From: Polynucleobacter sp. 78F-HAINBA
Lineage (GTDB): Bacteria; Pseudomonadota; Gammaproteobacteria; Burkholderiales; Burkholderiaceae
Reading direction: 5' to 3'
Length of the DNA stretch: 64,000 nt
Assembly: GCF_018882325.1 (NCBI RefSeq)
Contig: NZ_JACVOQ010000002.1
Coordinates: forward strand, 186,001-250,000
In this document: in pieces, positions 57,749-64,000 of the stretch
Layout: each line of letters starts with the position of its first letter
Numbering within the stretch: the first letter of the stretch is position 1
Program-made: the position numbers and the translations under genes
Notes under the pieces: model-generated
Told to the model about the DNA's origin: nothing
Databases searched by the model: none
What the model saw: the letters and a program-made list of their open reading frames with translations, nothing else

Positions 57749-58204
57749 ATGTTAAAAAAACAAATCATTCTATCGGCCTGTATTCTTGGTCTGATTGCTG
57801 GCAATACGTATGCTCAAGCTACCGATCCAGCTATTGGGGTTTGGAAAACAATTGACGATAAAACCAATCAACCGGCTTCCTTAATTAAGATTGAAGAGGC
57901 CAATGGGTTTTTACAGGGCACCATCATCAAAACATTCCCAGCCCCAGGCGAAACGCCGCTAGTTTATTGCAATCTGTGCAAAGACGATCGTAAAGATAAG
58001 CCTCTTATTGGCATGAAAATCATGAGTGATCTTAAGCAAGATGGGGCAGGCACTTGGTCAGATGGAAAAATCTTAGACCCAAAGAATGGCGAAACCTACA
58101 AAGTTAAGGTTGCAACTGAAGATGGCAAAAAGATGGATGTCCGCGGCTATATTGGCATTCCATTATTAGGTCGCACCCAAGTTTGGTACAAAGCTGAGCA
58201 GTAA
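57749..58204 (+). CDS. DUF2147 periplasmic protein
   Basis: A 151-residue exported protein. Signal peptide MLKKQIILSACILGLIAGNTYA, then a DUF2147 pattern (IGVWKTIDDKTNQPASLIKIEEANGFLQGTIIKTF, DGKILDPKNGETYKVKV, RTQVWYK). ATG 57749 with GGGAG upstream is used. Members often accompany fatty-acid or phenylacetate operons in betaproteobacteria; function unknown. Confidence 0.85.
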   Translation: MLKKQIILSACILGLIAGNTYAQATDPAIGVWKTIDDKTNQPASLIKIEEANGFLQGTIIKTFPAPGETPLVYCNLCKDDRKDKPLIGMKIMSDLKQDGAGTWSDGKILDPKNGETYKVKVATEDGKKMDVRGYIGIPLLGRTQVWYKAEQ

Positions 58205-58225
58205 TCTACAGATCATTTAAAAAAT

Positions 58226-59206
58226 ATGAGCAATCAACCTCTTCCAGAAGTTCTACGCAAACATTTGGCGGATGGTAATTTACCCGTCATTGCAGCCCCA
58301 CTTTTTATTATCAGCAATCCTAAATTAGTGATTGCCCAGTGCAAAGCGGGTGTGATTGGCTCTATGCCAGCCCTCAATGCCAGACCTGCTGAACAGCTTG
58401 AAGAATGGTTGATTGAAATTACTACTGCCTTAGCGGAATACAACAGAGAACACCCGGATAAGCCAGCCGCACCTTTTGCCATTAATCAAATTGTGCACAA
58501 GAGCAACGATCGTCTTGAACATGATATGGCGCTATGCGTCAAATACAAAGTACCCATCATCATTACCTCCCTTGGTGCACGCGAAGAAATTAATACTGCC
58601 GCACATAGCTATGGCGGAATCGTATTGCATGACATCATCAATAATGCTTTTGCTAAAAAGGCGAAAGAAAAAGGTGCTGATGGCTTAATTGCAGTTGCAG
58701 CTGGTGCTGGTGGACATGCCGGCATTAAAAGTCCTTTTGCATTAATTCAGGAAATTCGGGAATGGTTTAAAGGACCATTAGTACTGAGTGGCTCCATTGC
58801 TACTGGCGGTGCAGTTTTAGCAGCCCAGGCCATAGGCGCTGACTATGCGTATATCGGCTCTGCATTTATTGCCACTGAAGAAGCGCGTGCGAGTGAAGAC
58901 TATAAGCAAGCAGTGGTTGATTGCAACTCAGATGATATTATCTTGAGCAACCTTTTTACTGGTGTTTCTGGGAACTATTTAGCACCCTCTATTCGCAATG
59001 CTGGCTTGGATCCAGATAATCTTCCAGAAAGCGATCCGAGCAAAATGAACTTTGGTGGCGCAGCCCAGAAAGCCTGGAAAGATATTTGGGGCTGTGGTCA
59101 AGGTATTGGCGCCGTAAAAGCAGTTACGCCTACAGCGCAGTTTGTTGCTCGATTAAAAGTTGAATATGATCAAACTAAAGCAATTTTGCTTAAAGGTGCA
59201 GCGTAG
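58226..59206 (+). CDS. Second nitronate-monooxygenase-family flavoprotein
   Basis: A 326-residue paralogue of the 47841-48815 protein, with the same landmarks (PVIAAPLFIISNPKLVIAQCKAGVIGSMPALNARP, VAAGAGGHAGIKSPFALI, IGSAFIATEEARASEDYKQA). Here it lies inside the beta-oxidation operon, between DUF2147 and enoyl-CoA hydratase. The repeated partnering with fatty-acid genes is more suggestive of a flavin enzyme for unsaturated or branched acyl groups than of nitronate oxidation. Confidence 0.85.
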   Translation: MSNQPLPEVLRKHLADGNLPVIAAPLFIISNPKLVIAQCKAGVIGSMPALNARPAEQLEEWLIEITTALAEYNREHPDKPAAPFAINQIVHKSNDRLEHDMALCVKYKVPIIITSLGAREEINTAAHSYGGIVLHDIINNAFAKKAKEKGADGLIAVAAGAGGHAGIKSPFALIQEIREWFKGPLVLSGSIATGGAVLAAQAIGADYAYIGSAFIATEEARASEDYKQAVVDCNSDDIILSNLFTGVSGNYLAPSIRNAGLDPDNLPESDPSKMNFGGAAQKAWKDIWGCGQGIGAVKAVTPTAQFVARLKVEYDQTKAILLKGAA

Positions 59207-59211
59207 ATCAC

Positions 59212-59976
59212 ATGATTAATCACCATCTGTCTGACGGGATTCTGAAGATATTACTGAACCGTTCTGAGAAAAAGAACGCATTTACTAATGCAATGTATCG
59301 TGAACTTACACAGACACTCTTTGATGGAGATCAAAACCCTCAAGTGAAGGTGATGTTGATCTCTGGGGCTGGCAATGCCTTTTCAGCAGGTAACGATATT
59401 GTGGATTTCATGCAATCGCCGATTACACATGAAGATGCGCCACCCATTAATTTGTTAAAGGCGCTAGCAGGACTAACTAAGCCTTTAATCGCAGCAGTTG
59501 ATGGAGTTGCGGTTGGCATTGGGGCAACATTACTGTTTCATTGCGATTTGGTATACGCGCAGAAGAATGCTCGTTTTATATTTCCTTTCGTTTCCTTGGG
59601 CTTGGTTCCAGAGGGTGCGGTCTCATTATTGCTACCACGTCTCGCTGGCCATCAAAAGGCTTCAGAAATATTGCTTTTTGGTGAACCCATCAGCGCTGAT
59701 GAAGCCCATCAAATTGGATTTGTAAACAAAGTAATTTCAGAACCATCTGCACTGCCTTATGCGGAGCAGAGAGCCAAAAAACTAACTACCTTATCCTCCG
59801 GATCAGTCTCAAGAACGAAGTCTTTGTTAAAAGAGGGTGAACTTAAGGCTGCAGTACTCAATCAAATTGATATTGAAGGCAAGCACTTCATCGATAGACT
59901 CCATAGTCCAGCAGCAAAAGAAGCGCTGACCTCCTTTTTAGAAAAGCGCACCCCCAATTTTGATGGGCTAGATTAG
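59212..59976 (+). CDS. Enoyl-CoA hydratase/isomerase family protein
   Basis: A 254-residue crotonase (LNRSEKKNAFTNAMYREL, ISGAGNAFSAGNDIVDF for the oxyanion hole, AAVDGVAVGIGATLLFHCDLVYA, FPFVSLGLVPEGAVSLLLPRLAG). The sequence at the second catalytic position (PEGAVS) lacks one of the paired glutamates of true hydratase, so isomerase or other crotonase chemistry is possible. It is 5 bases after the second NMO gene and overlaps alkJ's end by 4 bases, convergently. Confidence 0.88.
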   Translation: MINHHLSDGILKILLNRSEKKNAFTNAMYRELTQTLFDGDQNPQVKVMLISGAGNAFSAGNDIVDFMQSPITHEDAPPINLLKALAGLTKPLIAAVDGVAVGIGATLLFHCDLVYAQKNARFIFPFVSLGLVPEGAVSLLLPRLAGHQKASEILLFGEPISADEAHQIGFVNKVISEPSALPYAEQRAKKLTTLSSGSVSRTKSLLKEGELKAAVLNQIDIEGKHFIDRLHSPAAKEALTSFLEKRTPNFDGLD

Positions 59977-61571
59977 CGACCTGCTCGGATCAGGTCTACT
60001 GCTTTTTCAGCGATAGCAATGATGGGAGCATTAGTATTGCCTCCGATTAGGGTTGGCATGATCGAGCCATCAACCACCCTTAGCCCCTCCATGCCATGAA
60101 CTTTTAAGTTTGCATCAACTACTGCCATTGCATCATGGCCCATCTTGCAGGTGCCCACTGGGTGATAGACCGTATCAGCCCGCTCCCGAATAATCTTCCG
60201 AATGTCATCATCTGTTTTTACATTAGGTGTAAAGACATCTTTTTTGCGTATCTTAGTAAACGAGGGGGCATCCATTAGTTGTTTGGTCAGCTTATAACCT
60301 TTAACTAGGGTTTCCAAATCCTCTTCTTCAGCCAAAAAAGCTGGATCAATTAATGGTGCGTCTTGCATACTGTTACTAGCTAGCGTAATCTGCCCACGGC
60401 TCTTAGGCCTCAGAACGCATACATGACACGAATAGCCATGGGCCATATGTAATTTACGAGCATGATCTTCCACTAAGCTAACTACAAAATGCAATTGCAC
60501 ATCTGGCGCCTCAAGACTGGGATCTGTTTTGAGGAAGCCGCCCGCCTCTGCAAAGTTGGTGGCAATCATACCTTCGCGTGAACGAACATACTTGATAATT
60601 TCACCAGTCAATTTAACCGTACCACCTAAAGAAATGCCGATCAGATCAAGGCTATCTGCTGAATAGCCAAAAATAAAGTCTGGATGGTCTTGAAGATTTT
60701 GACCTACACCAGGCAAATCATGGATAACTGGTATATCGAATTTCTTTAACTCTTGAGCAGGCCCCACCCCTGAAACCATGAGTAATTGTGGGGAATGGAA
60801 GGCGCCTGCACACAGAATAACTTCTTTGTTAGCGCGCATGATGTGCTGTTTACCACCCTGCATATAGCTCACGCCCACAGCGCGCTTACCTTCGAACAAA
60901 ATACACTCAACCTGAATACCAGTTTGCACATTTAAATTTTTTCGTTTACCCATATGGGGGTGTAAATAGCCACGCGCTGCACTCCAGCGCTCACCATTTT
61001 TATGGGTAACTTGATAAATCCCTAAACCCTCTTGCTCAGCACCATTGAAGTCTTCCGTAACCGGAAATCCGGCTTCCTTGGCTGCATTCAAATAGATTTG
61101 CTGAAAAGGATTATGTGACTGCAGATTTGATACAGATAAAGGGCCATCAATACCGTGGAAGGAATTCTGAATTGTGGTGTTGTTTTCGCTTTTCTTAAAG
61201 TAAGGAAGTAGCTCGTCATATGACCAGCCTATATTGCCAAGCGCTGCCCAGTGATCGTAATCAGAGCGATGCCCTCTGGTGTAAATCATGGCATTAATCG
61301 CCGAAGAGCCACCTAAACACTTTCCTCTGGGCTGATATCCTCGACGGCCGTTTAAGCCCTTCTGGGGTACCGTTTGAAAGGCATAGTTATTGATTGATGT
61401 GGGTAACATAGCTACGGCAGCCGCAGGCGTTTTAACGACCCAGCTATCACCATTACCGCCAGCCTCCAGCAATACAACGCTAGTGCCGGCATCCTCGCTA
61501 AGTCGTCCTGCCATCACACTACCAGCAGACCCACCACCCACGACAATGTAATCAAAGGCCTGAGACTTCAT
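59973..61571 (-). CDS. alkJ: GMC alcohol dehydrogenase (AlkJ/BetA-like)
   Basis: A 532-residue GMC flavoprotein. FAD motif VVGGGSAGSVMAGRLSEDAG, GMC signature 1 GRRGYQPRGKCLGGSSAINAMIYTRGH, and catalytic region TVYHPVGTCKMG with GGNTNAPIIAIAEKAVDLI at the end. Many are annotated choline dehydrogenase. Because its ATG overlaps the alkB stop by 4 bases, an AlkJ-type alkanol dehydrogenase is more likely. Start at 61571. Confidence 0.85.
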   Translation of the reverse strand: MKSQAFDYIVVGGGSAGSVMAGRLSEDAGTSVVLLEAGGNGDSWVVKTPAAAVAMLPTSINNYAFQTVPQKGLNGRRGYQPRGKCLGGSSAINAMIYTRGHRSDYDHWAALGNIGWSYDELLPYFKKSENNTTIQNSFHGIDGPLSVSNLQSHNPFQQIYLNAAKEAGFPVTEDFNGAEQEGLGIYQVTHKNGERWSAARGYLHPHMGKRKNLNVQTGIQVECILFEGKRAVGVSYMQGGKQHIMRANKEVILCAGAFHSPQLLMVSGVGPAQELKKFDIPVIHDLPGVGQNLQDHPDFIFGYSADSLDLIGISLGGTVKLTGEIIKYVRSREGMIATNFAEAGGFLKTDPSLEAPDVQLHFVVSLVEDHARKLHMAHGYSCHVCVLRPKSRGQITLASNSMQDAPLIDPAFLAEEEDLETLVKGYKLTKQLMDAPSFTKIRKKDVFTPNVKTDDDIRKIIRERADTVYHPVGTCKMGHDAMAVVDANLKVHGMEGLRVVDGSIMPTLIGGNTNAPIIAIAEKAVDLIRAGR

Positions 61572-62734
61572 TGTTGATTACTCCAGTGATTCATCAGCTT
61601 TGATCTAGCTGAAGGCTGTATATTGATTTTGCTCATATCCCCAGCGTAATGGCGCACTACCCGTCTGTCCATTAAGGCAAACCAGAGGGGCGGGCAATAC
61701 GCCAAGGTAATCATGGATGCATAACCACCTGGCAATTGAGGAGCCTCTCCAAAATGACGTAATGCTTGATAACGTCTAGTTGGATGAGCATGATGATCAG
61801 AATGGCGCTGTAGGTGATACAACAAAATATTTCCGACTATATGGTTACTGTTCCAAGAGTGCTCTGGTGCACAGCGCACGTACCCACCATTTTGATCTTT
61901 TTGACGTAACAGACCGTAGTGCTCTACATAGTTCACAACTTCCAACATCGAGGCAGCGTAGATGCCCTGAAGGACAAGAAAGATTAGTGCCGCCCATCCC
62001 AACCAAAATATGAGAGCACCGTACAAGAGAATCGTGAGAGACCAAGCTTGGAGATTTTCATTCTGAATACTCCAAACGACCCTCCCTTTTCTTTTTAAGC
62101 GTTCTCGCTCTAATTCCCATGCGGAAATTAGGCTGCCCAATACAGTACGCGGCAGAAATGCCCAAAAACTTTCCCCCATACGGGCGCTAGCAGGATCCTC
62201 TGGTGTTGCCACCCGCTTATGATGGCCGCGGTTATGTTCCACAAAGAAGTGGCCATACATACTGGAGGCTAATGCCAATTTAGAAAGCCAGCGATCTACG
62301 GACTCTTGTTTATGCCCTAACTCATGAGCAGTTCCAATGCCAATACCATTGGTAGATCCCACAGTAAATACTAGGGCGATGTAGGCATACCAATCTAAAG
62401 ACTGAGTCGCTGCCAGCCAAGTTCCATAGACTGTGCCAATGAGCTGAAAGGGAACATAAACCCAAACCAGCGCGCGATAAAAGAAATCTTTATTTAAGCT
62501 CTCGACAGCGGATTCCGGAGGATTGCTAAAGTCTTCACTAAAAGTCAGATCTAAGATAGGGATGGCGATATGAATGATGGCTGGGGCAAAAAGCAAATAG
62601 AGCCAATGACCGGTCAATACGAATGCCAGAATAGAGGCGGTAAAAGCAAATGGAATGGTTGGGCTCAATAACCAAAGCCAGCGCTTATCATTCCACTCTG
62701 GACCTTGGATTGTTGTTATGCCGTTCATAACCAC
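61568..62734 (-). CDS. alkB: Alkane 1-monooxygenase AlkB
   Basis: A 388-residue integral-membrane di-iron hydroxylase. All histidine boxes are present: HELGHK (137-142), EHNRGHHK (166-173), NYVEHYGL (268-275) and LQRHSDHHA (308-316), with VATPEDPASAR and HPTRRYQALRHFGEAP. It oxidises n-alkanes to 1-alkanols with rubredoxin. The GTG at 62734 is chosen, since GGAGG sits 7 bases before it; ATG 62728 would be 13 bases away. No rubredoxin gene is in the window. Confidence 0.95.
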   Translation of the reverse strand: MVMNGITTIQGPEWNDKRWLWLLSPTIPFAFTASILAFVLTGHWLYLLFAPAIIHIAIPILDLTFSEDFSNPPESAVESLNKDFFYRALVWVYVPFQLIGTVYGTWLAATQSLDWYAYIALVFTVGSTNGIGIGTAHELGHKQESVDRWLSKLALASSMYGHFFVEHNRGHHKRVATPEDPASARMGESFWAFLPRTVLGSLISAWELERERLKRKGRVVWSIQNENLQAWSLTILLYGALIFWLGWAALIFLVLQGIYAASMLEVVNYVEHYGLLRQKDQNGGYVRCAPEHSWNSNHIVGNILLYHLQRHSDHHAHPTRRYQALRHFGEAPQLPGGYASMITLAYCPPLWFALMDRRVVRHYAGDMSKINIQPSARSKLMNHWSNQQ

Positions 62735-62741
62735 ATCTTAG

Positions 62742-62746
62742 CCTCC
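62742..62746 (-). promoter_or_regulatory. Ribosome site that sets the alkB GTG start
   Basis: GGAGG on the minus strand (62746 to 62742) is 7 bases before GTG 62734 but 13 before ATG 62728, so the GTG is the better start. Confidence 0.6.
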
Positions 62747-62845
62747 ACTCAAAAAAATTGCTTGATTTGATGGCCTGCATTTCTAGGCGCTATGCTCAGA
62801 GTACCTTAGTGAAATCCCTAATGATGGAGCGCCATTAAAGCCTCA

Positions 62846-64000
62846 TTAGTGACCGATAAGGCCCGATCCGAATGGAGGTTTAGATAACCAGATTAGGGGC
62901 ATCAGCGCCACCAAAATGAGTCCTGCCAATAGCATTAGCTGATTGGTTGAAAGCATGTAGGCCTGAGAGGTAACCAAGTTATCAACTAAGGCATATCGCT
63001 GCATTTCTGTCATGCCGAGTTTGGCAGTTGTTTCCATCAATTGTTGGTATGCAAGATTCCCCGTCTGAATATTGCTCATGAGGTTCTCATGCTGTCTAAT
63101 CGCATTGTCCTGCCAGAGCGTAGTGGCAACCGCTGTTCCTACACTGGCACCCACGTTTCTTAAAAAGTTAGAGATACCCGTACCAGAAGCGATTTGACTC
63201 CCCCTGAGCTGTGACATAGAAATTGCAGACATTGGCATGAAGAATCCTGCAATACCCACACCCATAATGAGGCGAGCAAACATCAGTGTTTTTTCATCGA
63301 CGCCAGTTGTAAAGCCGGCAGCCATCCAGCACCCAATTGCCATGGCGGCAAATCCAATAGTAGCAATGATTCTCGCGTCAATACGATGGATATTGGCCCC
63401 AAATAAAGGGCCACAAAATAAAGCCAATACTCCAGTGATTGCCATGACCTTGCCAGAGTTAAATGCGGTATAGCCCAATTGGGTTTGCAGCCATAAAGGG
63501 CCGATCACAATGTAGATGTAAAAGGCAAAAGATCCTATCCCCAAGCAGATGGCAGAGGTACGAAAGTTCACCAGCCTAAATAAGCGCAAATCCACAATGG
63601 GGTGCTCTGCCCCCAACTCCCAGAGAACAAAGGCGACCCAAGAGATAAAGGAGATCGTTGCTAAAGTTGCAACGAATGATGATGACAACCAATCTAATTC
63701 ACTACCCTTATCAAGTGCAATTTGCATCGAGGCGACAGCAGCAACTAGTAGCGCTATGCCAATAAGATCAATTTTCTCTTTAGAGGACTCAGGCTTTGGA
63801 GCCCCATACAACCAGTAAACCATCACAGCAATCAAAATGCCAAATGGCAAATTGATATAGAAAGCCCAACGCCATACCAAATTATCGGTAAGCCAGCCAC
63901 CAATTAAGGGTCCTAATACAGGCGCCACTATGGTAGTTGTCGCCCAAATACCCAATGCCATACCCCGCTTTGCTGGCGGATAACATTTCATGATCAAGGT
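62846..64000 (-). CDS. DHA2-type MFS efflux protein (5' end outside window)
   Basis: The C-terminal 380-plus residues of an EmrB/QacA-type 14-helix transporter; the reading frame stays open to the window edge, so the start lies beyond 64000. Motif C is clear (GPLIGGWLTDNLVWRWAFYINLPFG), and the mid-part has repeated helices with a large loop after YQQLMETTAKLGM. It probably exports drugs or hydrophobic compounds with an EmrA-type partner upstream. It shares the strand of alkB, with 111 bases between them. Confidence 0.88.
   Translation of the reverse strand, partial: TLIMKCYPPAKRGMALGIWATTTIVAPVLGPLIGGWLTDNLVWRWAFYINLPFGILIAVMVYWLYGAPKPESSKEKIDLIGIALLVAAVASMQIALDKGSELDWLSSSFVATLATISFISWVAFVLWELGAEHPIVDLRLFRLVNFRTSAICLGIGSFAFYIYIVIGPLWLQTQLGYTAFNSGKVMAITGVLALFCGPLFGANIHRIDARIIATIGFAAMAIGCWMAAGFTTGVDEKTLMFARLIMGVGIAGFFMPMSAISMSQLRGSQIASGTGISNFLRNVGASVGTAVATTLWQDNAIRQHENLMSNIQTGNLAYQQLMETTAKLGMTEMQRYALVDNLVTSQAYMLSTNQLMLLAGLILVALMPLIWLSKPPFGSGLIGH

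Noticed and set aside
61568..62734. Fatty-acid desaturase instead of AlkB
   Set aside because: The His boxes, the NYVEHYGL motif and the VATPEDPASAR segment are specific for alkane monooxygenase.
62818..62849. Inverted repeat CTAATGA / TCATTAG at the MFS stop as a terminator
   Set aside because: The loop is 18 bases and there is no T-tract, so it is not convincing.

Overview
The window looks like the core chromosome of a small-genome, moderate-GC betaproteobacterium of the Burkholderiaceae, most likely Polynucleobacter or a close relative. This rests on protein-family resemblance and gene order recalled from memory, not on a search. Genes are densely packed with short gaps and many 1-4 bp or coupled overlaps. 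I see no insertion sequence, integrase, phage gene or CRISPR array.

Layout. 1-182: end of serB. 221-7826 (minus): polyhydroxyalkanoate (PHA) block, bktB-type thiolase, rimO, phaR, phaB, phaC, then pgeF and rluD. 7847-11252: bamD, alr and an LplT-like transporter. 11262-20406 (minus): methylmalonyl-CoA block, transcribed as mutase, meaB, pccB, pccA, a VOC protein (probable epimerase), then tsaB, rimI and a HolD/UDG-like protein; a divergent GntR regulator lies at 20503. 21230-21969: two small c-type cytochromes. 22123-26404: MoxR ATPase, CoxE-like VWA protein, RidA, MocA-like nucleotidyltransferase and XdhC, a molybdo-hydroxylase maturation set without the hydroxylase. 26472-30907: parE-parC. 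30986-33590: CoA-transferase, MFS transporter and a tiny membrane protein. 33593-33764: tRNA-Arg(CCU) flanked by DnaA-box-like sites. 33937-41013: a Nudix hydrolase, then a TPP riboswitch driving thiC-thiO-thiS-thiG-thiE, with thiD convergent. 41035-41110: tRNA-Asn. 41174-47775: an unrecognised protein, trhP, a membrane protein, an outer-membrane protein, an IlvD/Edd dehydratase, a hotdog protein and plsC. 47841-62734: lipid and alkane catabolism, with a nitronate-monooxygenase-family protein plus fadD, an outer-membrane barrel, a TetR regulator, acyl-CoA dehydrogenase, FadB, FadA, a DUF2147 protein, a second NMO-family protein and enoyl-CoA hydratase, and a convergent alkB-alkJ operon. 62846-64000: a DHA2-type efflux pump cut by the window edge.

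How it fits together. AlkB and the GMC dehydrogenase could convert alkanes to alcohols and aldehydes, FadD would activate the acids, and the 52-60 kb operon would carry out beta-oxidation. Acetyl-CoA can be stored as PHA by the 0-6 kb block, where the BktB-type thiolase may also admit propionyl-CoA. Odd-chain substrates yield propionyl-CoA, which the 13-20 kb block converts to succinyl-CoA. The thiamine block is a textbook TPP-riboswitch operon, and its upstream Nudix gene belongs to a family tied to removal of damaged thiamine diphosphate.

I did not find an obviously new system. The least explained items are the DnaA-box pair beside tRNA-Arg, the HolD/UDG-like gene after rimI, the twice-repeated pairing of NMO-family proteins with beta-oxidation genes, and the unrecognised protein at 41.2-41.8 kb.
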